DNA from: Streptomyces sp. NBC_00287
Lineage (GTDB): Bacteria; Actinomycetota; Actinomycetes; Streptomycetales; Streptomycetaceae
Assembly: GCF_036173105.1 (NCBI RefSeq)
Contig: NZ_CP108053.1
Location: 8,060,001-8,124,000, forward strand
DNA length: 64,000 bases
Reading direction: 5' to 3'
Shown: positions 8,247-16,480 of the stretch, piece after piece
Layout of the letters: the number at the start of each line of letters is the position of its first letter
Numbering within the stretch: position 1 is the first letter of the stretch
Made by a program: the position numbers and the translations under genes
Notes under the pieces: model-generated
Told to the model about the DNA's origin: nothing
The model's database searches: none
What the model saw: only the letters and a program-made list of their open reading frames with translations

Positions 8247-9440
8247 ATGTTCGACTCCGTGCGCGACGATCTGCGCGCCACCCTCGACGAGATCCGTGCC
8301 GCCGGGCTGCACAAGCCCGAGCGGGTCATCGGCACCCCGCAGTCCGCGACCGTCAACGTCACCGCGGGCGGCCGTCCCGGCGAGGTCCTCAACTTCTGCG
8401 CCAACAACTACCTCGGCCTCGCCGACCACCCCGAGGTGATCGCAGCCGCCCACGAGGCGCTGGACCGCTGGGGCTACGGCATGGCCTCCGTGCGCTTCAT
8501 CTGCGGTACGCAGGAGGTGCACAAGGAGTTGGAGGCGCGGCTTTCCGCCTTCCTCGGCCAGGAGGACACGATCCTGTACTCCTCCTGCTTCGACGCCAAC
8601 GGCGGTGTCTTCGAGACCCTGCTCGGCCCCGAGGACGCGGTGATCTCCGACGCCCTCAACCACGCCTCGATCATCGACGGCATCCGGCTGTCCAAGGCCC
8701 GCCGTTTCCGCTACGCCAACCGCGACATGGCCGACCTGGAGCGGCAGTTGAAGGAAGCGTCCGGTGCGGGCAGGAAGCTCATCGTCACCGACGGCGTCTT
8801 CTCCATGGACGGCTATGTGGCGCCCCTTGCCGAGATCTGCGACCTCGCCGACCGCTACGGCGCCATGGTCATGGTCGACGACTCGCACGCGGTCGGTTTC
8901 GTCGGCCCCGGCGGCCGCGGCACCCCCGAGCTGCACGGTGTGATGGACCGCGTCGACATCATCACCGGCACCCTCGGCAAGGCGCTCGGCGGAGCCTCCG
9001 GCGGCTATGTCGCGGCCCGCGCGGAGATCGTCGCCCTGCTCCGGCAGCGGTCCCGTCCCTACCTCTTCTCCAACACCCTCGCCCCGGTGATCGCCGCGGC
9101 CTCGCTGAAGGTGCTCGACCTGCTGGAGTCGGCGGACGACCTGCGTATCCGGCTGAACGAGAACACCGCGCTGTTCCGCCGCCGGATGACCGATGAGGGC
9201 TTCGACATCCTCCCCGGCGACCACGCCATCGCACCCGTGATGATCGGCGACGCCTCACAGGCCGGCCGGATGGCGGAGCTGCTGCTGGAGCGCGGTGTGT
9301 ACGTGATCGGCTTCTCCTACCCGGTGGTGCCGCAGGGCCAGGCCCGCATCCGGGTGCAGCTGTCCGCCGCGCACTCCACCGAGGACGTGAACCGGGCCGT
9401 GGACGCCTTCGTCGCCGCACGGGCGGAGCTGGCCGGCTGA
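8247..9440 (+). CDS. kbl: Glycine C-acetyltransferase (2-amino-3-ketobutyrate CoA ligase)
   Basis: A 397-aa PLP-dependent alpha-oxoamine synthase that cleaves 2-amino-3-ketobutyrate with CoA to glycine and acetyl-CoA, completing the threonine degradation started by Tdh. DDSHAVG (211-217) holds the PLP-ring-binding Asp and His, and the Schiff-base Lys is in GTLGKALGGA at about 245. The ATG at 8247 has AGGAG upstream and lies 18 nt after tdh, so the two form an operon. Length matches the family. Confidence 0.93.
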   Translation: MFDSVRDDLRATLDEIRAAGLHKPERVIGTPQSATVNVTAGGRPGEVLNFCANNYLGLADHPEVIAAAHEALDRWGYGMASVRFICGTQEVHKELEARLSAFLGQEDTILYSSCFDANGGVFETLLGPEDAVISDALNHASIIDGIRLSKARRFRYANRDMADLERQLKEASGAGRKLIVTDGVFSMDGYVAPLAEICDLADRYGAMVMVDDSHAVGFVGPGGRGTPELHGVMDRVDIITGTLGKALGGASGGYVAARAEIVALLRQRSRPYLFSNTLAPVIAAASLKVLDLLESADDLRIRLNENTALFRRRMTDEGFDILPGDHAIAPVMIGDASQAGRMAELLLERGVYVIGFSYPVVPQGQARIRVQLSAAHSTEDVNRAVDAFVAARAELAG

Positions 9441-9457
9441 CCTGAGAGAATCGATCC

Positions 9458-10360
9458 GTGATCGAAGCGCGGCGGCTCCACATCCTCCGTGCGGTGGCCG
9501 ACCATCGCACGGTGACGGCGGCTGCCGCCGCGCTGTATCTCACGCCCTCGGCCGTATCGCAGCAGCTCACCGCGTTGGAGCAGGAGACCGGCCACCGCCT
9601 GGTGGAGCGGGGCGCCAAGGGTGTACGGCTGACTCCGGCCGGTGAGATCCTGCTCAGCCACGCCAACGCCGTCCTCGCTCAACTGGAGCGCGCCGAGGCG
9701 GAGCTGGCCGCCTACGGCTCCGGCGCGGCCGGCACGGTCACCGTCGCCGCCTTCGCGACCGGCATTGCCCAGGTCGTCGCCCCGGCCGTGGCCCGCCTCG
9801 CCGAATCGGCGCCCGGCATCAGGATCCGCGTCCAGGACGCCGAGGGCGACGCCAGCCTGCCGATGGTGCTGGACCGGCAGGTCGACATCGCGGTCGCCGT
9901 CGAGTACCGCGGGGCCCCGCCCGCCGACGACCCCCGGCTGAGCCATGTCCCGCTGTATGCCGAGCCCTTCGACGCGGTGGTGCCGATGACGCACCGGCTG
10001 GCCGATACGGCCGAGGTGCCGCTGGGGGAGCTGGCCAAGGACCCGTGGATCGGGCCGTACCCCGGCAATCCCTGCCATGACGTGGTCGTCCTCGCCTGCG
10101 AGAGCGCCGGATTCCAGCCACGTCTCGAACACTCCTCGGACGACTTCCGCGCGGTCGTGGCGCTGGCCTCGGCGGATGCGGGCGTCGCCCTGGTCCCACG
10201 CTCGGCGCTGCGCGGCATGGACCTCACCGGGGTGGTCGTCCGCCCGGTCGACGGGGTCGCGCCCACGCGCCGGGTCTTCGCGGCCGTACGCCGTGGCGCC
10301 GAGGAGCATCCACTGATCCGTCCGGTGCTGGACGCCTTGCAGGCGGCGGCCGAAGGGTAA
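9458..10360 (+). CDS. LysR-family transcriptional regulator
   Basis: A 300-aa LysR-type regulator. The N-terminal winged helix-turn-helix (about residues 1-60) shows RRLHILRAVADHRTVTAAAAALYLTPSAVSQQ, and the C-terminal periplasmic-binding-like effector domain spans about 88-295. The GTG start at 9458 lies only 17 nt after kbl and on the same strand, so it may be cotranscribed with tdh-kbl and could regulate them. LysR genes are more often divergent from their targets, so this is an inference. The effector is unknown. Confidence 0.85.
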   Translation: MIEARRLHILRAVADHRTVTAAAAALYLTPSAVSQQLTALEQETGHRLVERGAKGVRLTPAGEILLSHANAVLAQLERAEAELAAYGSGAAGTVTVAAFATGIAQVVAPAVARLAESAPGIRIRVQDAEGDASLPMVLDRQVDIAVAVEYRGAPPADDPRLSHVPLYAEPFDAVVPMTHRLADTAEVPLGELAKDPWIGPYPGNPCHDVVVLACESAGFQPRLEHSSDDFRAVVALASADAGVALVPRSALRGMDLTGVVVRPVDGVAPTRRVFAAVRRGAEEHPLIRPVLDALQAAAEG

Positions 10361-10387
10361 TCGCTGGACTGTGTGACGCTGTTGCGG

Positions 10388-10408
10388 ATCTGGGATATCG
10401 TCCCAGAT
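10388..10408 (+). promoter_or_regulatory. Perfect inverted repeat, autoregulatory operator of the XRE-cupin gene
   Basis: ATCTGGGA (10388-10395) and TCCCAGAT (10401-10408) are exact inverted repeats separated by 5 nt, and the right arm ends one base before the ATG of the XRE-cupin gene. The arms occupy the place where a ribosome binding site should be, so the mRNA may be leaderless with the promoter overlapping the operator. The position implies that the regulator represses its own gene. Confidence 0.7.
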
Positions 10409-10984
10409 ATGAAGCAGAGCGTGGACGTGGACCCCGTCGACGCCCGGCTCGGTGCCCGGCTGGCCGAGTTGCGGGCCGAGCGCGGGTGGTCGCTGGGTGA
10501 GGTGGCGGAGCGCAGCGGGGTCAGCAAGTCGACCCTGTCCCGGGCAGAGCGGGCGGAGATCAGCCCCACCGCCTCGCTGCTGAACCGGCTGTGCGGGGTC
10601 TATGGGCGGACCATGTCCCAGCTGCTGAGCGAGGTGGAGTCCGAGCCGGCGCTGCTCGTACGCGCCGCCGAGCAGCAGGTCTGGGAGGACCGGGCCTCGG
10701 GGTTCGTACGGCGATCCGTGTCGCCGCCGCATCCCGGACTGCGCGGCGAGCTGGTCGAGGGGCGGCTCGCGCCGGGTGCCGACATCGCCTACGACCGGCC
10801 GCCCGTGCCCGGTCTGGAACAGCACATCTGGGTGCTTGAGGGGGCGCTCGACATCACGGCTCAGGACGCCGAGCACCACCTGGACGCCGGGGACTGTCTG
10901 CGACTGCGGGTGTGGGGGCCGACGCGGTTCCGGTGTGGTGGGCCGGATGAGGTGCGGTATGTGCTGGCGGTGGTGCTGCCGTGA
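10409..10984 (+). CDS. XRE-family regulator with C-terminal cupin domain
   Basis: A 191-aa protein with an N-terminal XRE helix-turn-helix (about residues 12-66, including GVSKSTLSRAERAEISPT) and a C-terminal cupin ligand-binding barrel (about 105-190). This two-domain class usually senses a small metabolite and represses genes for amines, antibiotics or sugars. The ATG at 10409 is chosen because it directly follows a perfect operator and starts just before the HTH; a GTG 36 nt upstream would run through the operator. Its stop overlaps the acetyltransferase start by 4 nt (GTGA), so the acetyltransferase is probably the co-regulated output gene. Confidence 0.85.
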   Translation: MKQSVDVDPVDARLGARLAELRAERGWSLGEVAERSGVSKSTLSRAERAEISPTASLLNRLCGVYGRTMSQLLSEVESEPALLVRAAEQQVWEDRASGFVRRSVSPPHPGLRGELVEGRLAPGADIAYDRPPVPGLEQHIWVLEGALDITAQDAEHHLDAGDCLRLRVWGPTRFRCGGPDEVRYVLAVVLP

Positions 10985-11484
10985 TCGTGTCGCGACTGGA
11001 CCCTGGGCAACTGCTGGACCGTACCGGCGAGTTGGCGGAGTTGCTGGTGGACACCGTCGACGGGGGCGCTTCCATCGGCTTCCTCGCGCCCCTGGACCGT
11101 GCCGAGGCGGAGGCGTGGTGGAAGGAGCGGGCGGCGGGGCCGTTCGCGGTGTGGGTGGCGCTCGACGGCGGGCGGATCGTCGGCACCGTCAGCCTGGCCT
11201 TCCCCGACAAGCCCAACAGCCGCCACCGCGCCGAGCTGGTCAAGCTGATGGTGCACCGGGACGCCCGTGGGCGCGGCCTCGGCCGTACGCTCCTGACCAC
11301 CGCCGAGGAGGCGGCCGCCGCCGCGGGCATCACCCTCCTCCACCTGGACACCGAGACCGACAGCCCCGCCGAGCACCTCTACCGCTCGGCCGGCTGGACC
11401 CGGGCCGGAATGATCCCCGACTATGCCGCCGACCCCGGCGGGGTGCTGCGCGGGACGACTCTCTACTACAAGCACGTGGGCTGA
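10981..11484 (+). CDS. GNAT-family N-acetyltransferase
   Basis: A 167-aa GNAT acetyltransferase. The acetyl-CoA pyrophosphate loop is visible as RDARGRGLGRTLL (about residues 95-107), preceded by the beta4 strand AELVKLMVH. The substrate is unknown, possibly an amine or antibiotic. The GTG start overlaps the XRE-cupin stop (GTGA), so translation is coupled and the gene is likely controlled by the same operator at 10388-10408. Confidence 0.85.
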   Translation: MIVSRLDPGQLLDRTGELAELLVDTVDGGASIGFLAPLDRAEAEAWWKERAAGPFAVWVALDGGRIVGTVSLAFPDKPNSRHRAELVKLMVHRDARGRGLGRTLLTTAEEAAAAAGITLLHLDTETDSPAEHLYRSAGWTRAGMIPDYAADPGGVLRGTTLYYKHVG

Positions 11485-11514
11485 CTGTCAGTGCAAACGG
11501 CTACGGTGCCTGCC

Positions 11515-11874
11515 ATGCAGGATGCCGAAGACGTACGCCGTGTCGCCCTGTCCCTGCCGGACACGACGGAGAAGATTGCCTGGAGCATGCCCACGTTCCG
11601 GGTGGCGGGGAAGATGTTCGCGACTTTGCCCGAGGACGAGACCTCCATCGCGGTGCGCTGCCCCAAGGAGGAGCGCGACGAACTGGTGCTGGCCGAGCCG
11701 GGGAAGTTCTGGATCGCCGACCACGAGGCGCAGTTCGCCTGGGTGCGGGTCCGGCTAGCGGAGCTGGAGGACGAGGACGAGCTGCGGGACATCCTCGCCG
11801 ATTCCTGGCGGCAGGCGGCGCCCACCCGACTGCTCGACGCCTACCCGGAGTTGGGGCTGCCGACCGGGGAATGA
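11515..11874 (+). CDS. MmcQ/YjbR family protein
   Basis: A 119-aa protein of the MmcQ/YjbR family, a small double-wing fold. EDVRRVALSLPDTTEKIAWSMPTFRVAGKMFA is the family's N-terminal signature. The function is uncertain; a DNA-binding role has been suggested for the fold. The ATG at 11515 starts directly at the conserved region, and a TTG-like longer frame would add unconserved residues. It is 30 nt downstream of the acetyltransferase and may be the last gene of that operon, since a hairpin follows. Confidence 0.75.
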   Translation: MQDAEDVRRVALSLPDTTEKIAWSMPTFRVAGKMFATLPEDETSIAVRCPKEERDELVLAEPGKFWIADHEAQFAWVRVRLAELEDEDELRDILADSWRQAAPTRLLDAYPELGLPTGE

Positions 11875-11925
11875 AAACCCCTCTGGCGTTGTCAGTGCTG
11901 CGTGGCATGATCCGGAGGCGAGCGT

Positions 11926-11956
11926 GGGAGCCGGGGCGGAGGGGGCCTCGGCTCCC
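11926..11956 (+). terminator. Hairpin terminator after the YjbR gene
   Basis: GGGAGCCG (11926-11933) pairs exactly with CGGCTCCC (11949-11956) across a G-rich loop, about 50 nt past the stop codon of the YjbR-family gene and before the MFS start. No T-tract follows. Confidence 0.5.
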
Positions 11957-12014
11957 GCGGAAACGCATGTGAACCGGGGGGTTCGCGGGGTGCGTCGGGG
12001 AGGGGAGCGCGGGA

Positions 12015-13307
12015 ATGGCAAGGGGGCTGTCGAAGCCGAAGCTGAAGCCGGAGGGCGCCGGCGGTGTCTGGTCACGTGACTTCGCCCTGTTCTTCGTCGC
12101 CCGTGCCGTCGCCCGGCTCGGCGACACCATGCTGCCGGTGGCCCTCGCGGCCGGACTGCTCCAGCACGGGTACGGCGCGGGCGCGGTCGGCCTTGCCATG
12201 GCCGCTACGGCAGCCGCCTTCGCCGGGTTCGTCGTCTTCGGGGGAGTGATCGCCGACCGCTTCAGCACACGCAGGTTGATGATCGGCGCGGACCTGGTGC
12301 GCCTGGGCACCCAGGCCCTCGCCGCGGCCCTGTTCTTCAGCGGCCGTGTGGTCCTGTGGGAGATCTGCGCGATCGGTTTCGTCAACGGCGTCGCGGGCGC
12401 CGTCTTCCAGCCCGGCGTCGCGAGCACGACACCCCGGCTCGCCACCGACGTCCAGGGCGCGAACGGCGCCATACGCATCGCGGAATCCGCAGCCCAGCTC
12501 GCCGGGCCCGCGCTCGCCGGTCTCCTGGTGGGCCTCGCTTCACCGGGCGGCGTCTTCGTGGCCCACGCGGCGACGTACGCGGTGAGCGCCCTGTGCCTCC
12601 TACTGCTCCGCCTGCCCCCGCTCGCCTCCGGCAGCACACCGATACCCAGCACCTTCCGGGCCGACCTGGTCGAGGGCTGGCGCGAGTTCCGGGCCCGCAC
12701 CTGGCTCTGGGGAGTCATAGCCGTCTGGTGCCTGTACATGCTCATGGTCTGGGGCCCGACGCTCCCCCTGGTGGCAACCGAGGTGGTCCAGGACCACGGC
12801 CCCGGCGCCTACGGCCTGATCAACTCCGCCCTGGGCGCAGGCACGGTGGTCGGCGGCCTCCTCGCCCTGCGCCTGCGCCCCCGCCGTATGCTCCGCGCCG
12901 GCGCGATCGGCCTCTTCGCCTTCGTCGGCTTCCCGGTGACGGTGGGCCTGGGCCTCGACGTACCGGCGATGGCGGCGGGCGCCGCCGTGGCCGGGGCGGG
13001 CATGTCCTTCTGGGGCGTGATGTGGGCGACCACGGTCCAGACCCAGGTCCCCCCGGACGTCCTCAACCGCATCCACGCCTACGACGTGGCAGGCTCCCTC
13101 GCGATGATGCCGGTGGGCCAGGCCCTGGCGGGCCCGTCCGCGTCGGCCCTGGGCGCCGAGAACGTGCTCATGGTCGCGGGCGTGATGAGCCTGGTCGTCG
13201 CTGCGATCCTGCTCGCCGTACGACCGATCCGGGACCTGGAGCGGGCCGATGTGCCGACCGCCGGATCGGTACCCGCGGGGGAGCCGGAGCGGGCGCGCGC
13301 CGAATAA
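12015..13307 (+). CDS. MFS transporter (enterobactin-exporter/DHA3-like, 12 TM)
   Basis: A 430-aa major facilitator superfamily protein with about 12 hydrophobic segments. It starts FALFFVARAVARLGDTMLPVALAAGLL and carries the motif-A-like loop GGVIADRFSTRRLMI after helix 2 (about residues 77-91). Overall it resembles drug or siderophore exporters of the DHA3 type; the substrate is unknown. The ATG at 12015 has a GGGGAGGGGAG stretch 5-15 nt upstream. It stands alone between a hairpin and the tRNA-Pro gene. Confidence 0.85.
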   Translation: MARGLSKPKLKPEGAGGVWSRDFALFFVARAVARLGDTMLPVALAAGLLQHGYGAGAVGLAMAATAAAFAGFVVFGGVIADRFSTRRLMIGADLVRLGTQALAAALFFSGRVVLWEICAIGFVNGVAGAVFQPGVASTTPRLATDVQGANGAIRIAESAAQLAGPALAGLLVGLASPGGVFVAHAATYAVSALCLLLLRLPPLASGSTPIPSTFRADLVEGWREFRARTWLWGVIAVWCLYMLMVWGPTLPLVATEVVQDHGPGAYGLINSALGAGTVVGGLLALRLRPRRMLRAGAIGLFAFVGFPVTVGLGLDVPAMAAGAAVAGAGMSFWGVMWATTVQTQVPPDVLNRIHAYDVAGSLAMMPVGQALAGPSASALGAENVLMVAGVMSLVVAAILLAVRPIRDLERADVPTAGSVPAGEPERARAE

Positions 13308-13387
13308 CCGGTGCGCGCCCACGGACCCGAGTGCGGTATTGTTTCCATGTTCGTTCGGCCCGGGGAAAGCCCAGGTCAGGCGGGCAT

Positions 13388-13464
<77 letters not shown>

Positions 13465-13480
13465 GCTTCACGCAGGTCGG

Positions 13481-13514
13481 AGGCCGTCTTCTCACGATGA
13501 GAGGACGGCCTTTG
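13481..13514 (+). terminator. Terminator of tRNA-Pro
   Basis: A 14-bp stem, AGGCCGTCTTCTCA (13481-13494) against TGAGAGGACGGCCT (13498-13511) with one G-U pair, a 3-nt loop CGA, then TTTG. It lies 17 nt after the tRNA and in front of the convergent katG stop, so it may serve both. Confidence 0.85.
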
Positions 13515-13611
13515 TCGTATCCGGAAGGCCTACAGCCGGACCGCCGGCTCTACAGACGGCCGGGCCGGCCGACGGGTGTGTCGGCCGGCCCGGGTGTCAG
13601 GGCTGTGTCGC

Positions 13612-15831
13612 TCAGACCAGGTCGAAGCGGTCCAGGTCCATGACCTTGGTCCACGCGGCGACGAAGTCCTTCACGAACTTCTCCTTCGCGTCGTCGCTCG
13701 CGTAGACCTCCGCGAGCGCCCGCAGCTCGGAGTTGGAGCCGAAGACCAGGTCGGCGCGGGTGCCGGTCCACTTGACCTCGCCCGAGGCCAGGTCACGGCC
13801 CTCGAAGGTGGTCTGGTCGGCGGACGTCGACTTCCACTCCGTGCCCAGGTCGAGCAGGTTGGCGAAGAAGTCGTTGGTCAGCTTGCCCGGCGTCTCGGTG
13901 AGGACACCGTGCTTGGAGCCGTTGTGGTTGGCGCCCAGGACACGCAGACCACCGACGAGAACGGTCATCTCGGGGGCGCTCAGCGTGAGCAGGTTCGCCC
14001 GGTCCAGCAGCAGGTACTCGGCCGGCAGGCGGTTGCCCTTGCCGAGGTAGTTGCGGAAGCCGTCCGAGGTCGGCTCCAGCGCGGCGAAGGACTCCGCGTC
14101 GGTGTGCTCCTCGGTCGCGTCCACACGGCCCGCCGTGAAGGGGACCTCCACGGCGACGCCGGCGTCCTTGGCGGCCTTCTCCACGGCGGCGGAGCCACCG
14201 AGGACGATCAGGTCGGCCAGGGAGACCTTCTTGGCGCCGGAGTTGAACTCGCCCTGGATGCCCTCAAGGGTGCGCAGCACCTGAGCGAGCTCGTCGGGGT
14301 TGTTGACCTCCCAGCCGCGCTGCGGCTCCAGGCGGATTCGGGCACCGTTGGCGCCACCGCGCTTGTCGCTGCCGCGGAACGTCGAGGCCGACGCCCACGC
14401 GGCGGAGACCAGCTGCGAGACGGTCAGACCCGAGTCGAGGATCTTGGCCTTGAGGGCCGTGACGTCGGCGGCGTCGATGGCCTCACCCTCGGCCTGCGGC
14501 AGCGGGTCCTGCCACAGCAGCGTCTCCGCGGGGACCTCCGGGCCGAGGTACAGCGACTTCGGGCCCATGTCACGGTGGGTCAGCTTGTACCAGGCGCGGG
14601 CGAAGGCGTCCGCGAACTCCTGCGGGTTCTCGTGGAAGCGCTTCGAGATCGGGCCGTAGATCGGGTCGAAGCGCAGCGAGAGGTCGGTGGTGAGCATCGT
14701 GGGCAGACGCTTCTTCGACGAGTCGTGCGCGTCGGGGATGATCGCCTCGGCGTCCTTGGCCACCCACTGGTTGGCGCCGGCCGGGGACTGGGTCAGCTCC
14801 CACTCGTAGCCGAAGAGGATGCTGAAGAAGTCGTTGCTCCACTGGGTCGGCTTGGTGGTCCAGGTGACCTCGAGACCGGAGGTGATGGCGTCGCCGCCCT
14901 TGCCGGTGCCGTAGGTGGACTTCCAGCCCAGGCCCTGCTGCTCCATGTCGGCGGCCTCGGGGTCGTTGCCGACCGCGTCGGCCGGGCCGGCGCCGTGGGT
15001 CTTGCCGAAGGTGTGGCCACCGGCGATGAGGGCGACGGTCTCCTCGTCGTTCATCGCCATGCGGCGGAACGTCTCACGGATGTCGCGGGCCGCGGCGATC
15101 GGGTCCGGGTTGCCGTTCGGGCCCTCCGGGTTGACGTAGATGAGGCCCATCTGGACGGCGCCGAGCGGGTTCTCCAGCTCGCGGTCGCCGCTGTAGCGCT
15201 GGTCGTCGAGCCACGTGGTCTCGGGACCCCAGTAGACGTCCTCGTCGGCCTCCCAGACGTCGGCGCGGCCGCCGCCGAAGCCGAAGGTCTCGAAGCCCAT
15301 CTGCTCCAGCGCGACATTGCCCGTGAGGATCATGAGGTCGGCCCAGGAGATGGACTGGCCGTACTTCTTCTTGACCGGCCACAGCAGACGGCGGGCCTTG
15401 TCGAGGTTGCCGTTGTCCGGCCAGCTGTTCAGCGGCGCGAAGCGCTGCTGGCCGCGGCCGCCACCACCGCGGCCGTCGCTGATGCGGTAGGTGCCGGCGC
15501 TGTGCCAGGCCATACGGATCATCAGCGGGCCGTAGTTGCCGAAGTCGGCGGGCCACCAGTCCTGCGAGGTGGTCAGCACCTCGGCGATGTCCTGTTTCAC
15601 GGCCGCCAGGTCGAGGCCCTGGAACGCCTCGGCGTAGTCGAACTCCGCACCGAGCGGGTTCGCGACAACAGGGTCCTTGGCAAGGATCTTCAGGTTGAGC
15701 CGCTCCGGCCACCACTGACGGTTTCCGCCACCCTGGGTCGGGTGCGCGGCTCGCCCGTGCGCGACGGGGCAGCCCCCCGTCCCCTCCTCCGTCTTGGGGT
15801 CGGTGACGATTGCGTCGGGGTTCTCAGCCAT
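13612..15831 (-). CDS. katG: Catalase-peroxidase KatG
   Basis: A 739-aa bifunctional haem catalase-peroxidase that removes hydrogen peroxide. Distal residues Arg106, Trp109 and His110 are in IRMAWHSAGTYR, and the proximal haem ligand is His273 in GGHTFGKTHG. All three partners of the Met-Tyr-Trp adduct needed for catalase activity are present (Trp109, Tyr232 in LIYVNPEG, Met258 in RRMAMND). Both halves of the usual two-domain duplication are intact. The ATG at 15831 has GGAAGGA upstream. It lies 33 nt downstream of the Fur-family gene, the classic FurA-KatG (FurS-CpeB) arrangement, and is expected to be induced by peroxide. Confidence 0.96.
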   Translation of the reverse strand: MAENPDAIVTDPKTEEGTGGCPVAHGRAAHPTQGGGNRQWWPERLNLKILAKDPVVANPLGAEFDYAEAFQGLDLAAVKQDIAEVLTTSQDWWPADFGNYGPLMIRMAWHSAGTYRISDGRGGGGRGQQRFAPLNSWPDNGNLDKARRLLWPVKKKYGQSISWADLMILTGNVALEQMGFETFGFGGGRADVWEADEDVYWGPETTWLDDQRYSGDRELENPLGAVQMGLIYVNPEGPNGNPDPIAAARDIRETFRRMAMNDEETVALIAGGHTFGKTHGAGPADAVGNDPEAADMEQQGLGWKSTYGTGKGGDAITSGLEVTWTTKPTQWSNDFFSILFGYEWELTQSPAGANQWVAKDAEAIIPDAHDSSKKRLPTMLTTDLSLRFDPIYGPISKRFHENPQEFADAFARAWYKLTHRDMGPKSLYLGPEVPAETLLWQDPLPQAEGEAIDAADVTALKAKILDSGLTVSQLVSAAWASASTFRGSDKRGGANGARIRLEPQRGWEVNNPDELAQVLRTLEGIQGEFNSGAKKVSLADLIVLGGSAAVEKAAKDAGVAVEVPFTAGRVDATEEHTDAESFAALEPTSDGFRNYLGKGNRLPAEYLLLDRANLLTLSAPEMTVLVGGLRVLGANHNGSKHGVLTETPGKLTNDFFANLLDLGTEWKSTSADQTTFEGRDLASGEVKWTGTRADLVFGSNSELRALAEVYASDDAKEKFVKDFVAAWTKVMDLDRFDLV

Positions 15832-15864
15832 GGCAAATCCTTCCGGGCTTGGTGGATCGGGTGC

Positions 15865-16302
15865 TCAAAGAATTTGGGGGGTCGAGCAGTCGGGGCACAC
15901 GCCCCAGTAGATGACCTCGGCCTCGTCGATCGCGAAGCCGTGGTCGTCGGAGGCGGTCAGACAGGGCGCGTCGCCCACCGCGCAGTCGACGTCGGCGACA
16001 ACACCGCACGACCGGCACAGGACGTGGTGGTGGTTGTCCCCGACGCGTCCCTCGAACCGGGCCGGGCTGCCGGCCGGCTCGATACGGCGTATGAGTCCTG
16101 CAGTGGTGAGGGCGTGCAGACCCTCGTACACGGCTTGCAGGGAGATATGGCCCACGCGGTCCCGCACCCCGGAGGCAATGGCCTCGACGCCCAGGTGGTC
16201 GCCGTCCCGGACGGTCTCCAGCAGCGCGACCCGGGCGGCCGTCACCCGCAGGCCCGCGCCGCGCAGCTCCTCGGCGGTGGTCGGGGTTCCGGATGAGCTC
16301 AT
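15865..16302 (-). CDS. furA: Fur-family peroxide-responsive repressor (FurA/CatR-like)
   Basis: A 145-aa Fur-family regulator. The winged-helix DNA-binding domain fills residues 1-80 (LRVTAARVALLETV...). The dimerisation domain contains GDNHHHVLCRSCG with metal-binding histidines and a CxxC, and a second CxxC in WGVCPDCS near the C-terminus binds structural zinc. In actinobacteria FurA/FurS/CatR represses itself and the adjacent katG, and releases DNA when peroxide oxidises its cysteines. The ATG at 16302 lies downstream of two direct repeats that may be its operator. It is transcribed with katG. Confidence 0.9.
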   Translation of the reverse strand: MSSSGTPTTAEELRGAGLRVTAARVALLETVRDGDHLGVEAIASGVRDRVGHISLQAVYEGLHALTTAGLIRRIEPAGSPARFEGRVGDNHHHVLCRSCGVVADVDCAVGDAPCLTASDDHGFAIDEAEVIYWGVCPDCSTPQIL

Positions 16303-16323
16303 GCGCCGAACCTACCCTCAAAA

Positions 16324-16355
16324 ACACGAACGATTCAAGAAAACGAACGGTTCAA
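16324..16355 (-). promoter_or_regulatory. Two direct repeats upstream of furA-katG, probable FurA operator
   Basis: On the plus strand acacgaacgattcaa (16324-16338) and aaacgaacggttcaa (16341-16355) match at 12 of 15 positions with a 17-bp period. Each contains a GAACGnTTC core that is fully or nearly palindromic. The block is AT-richer than its surroundings and sits 20-55 bp upstream of the furA start, where a promoter would lie. FurA autoregulation is known for the family; this exact site is inferred. Confidence 0.55.
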
Positions 16356-16480
16356 ATTTGGTGGCGCTCAGGCGTCGCGGGGAGGGCCGGTCCGCGAGGT
16401 CTTGTCACTCGTACGGCAGCACCCTCCCGTAAACGCCTCCATTCCGCCTCGAGGCCCGAACGAGAAACAGTCCGTGACCG

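Noticed and set aside
13612..15831. KatG lacking the Met of the Met-Tyr-Trp adduct
   Set aside because: At first the Gln in EQQGLGWK was taken for the Met position. Checking the spacing to the proximal His shows the correct Met is in RRMAMND (residue 258) and is present.
13576..16296. 906-aa open frame antisense to katG and furA
   Set aside because: It mirrors the codon bias of well-supported genes on the other strand and has low-complexity Gly/Arg/Val-rich content with no family match. The same applies to the long antisense frames at 659-1975, 2189-4201, 33611-35617, 38564-41785 and 43316-46105.
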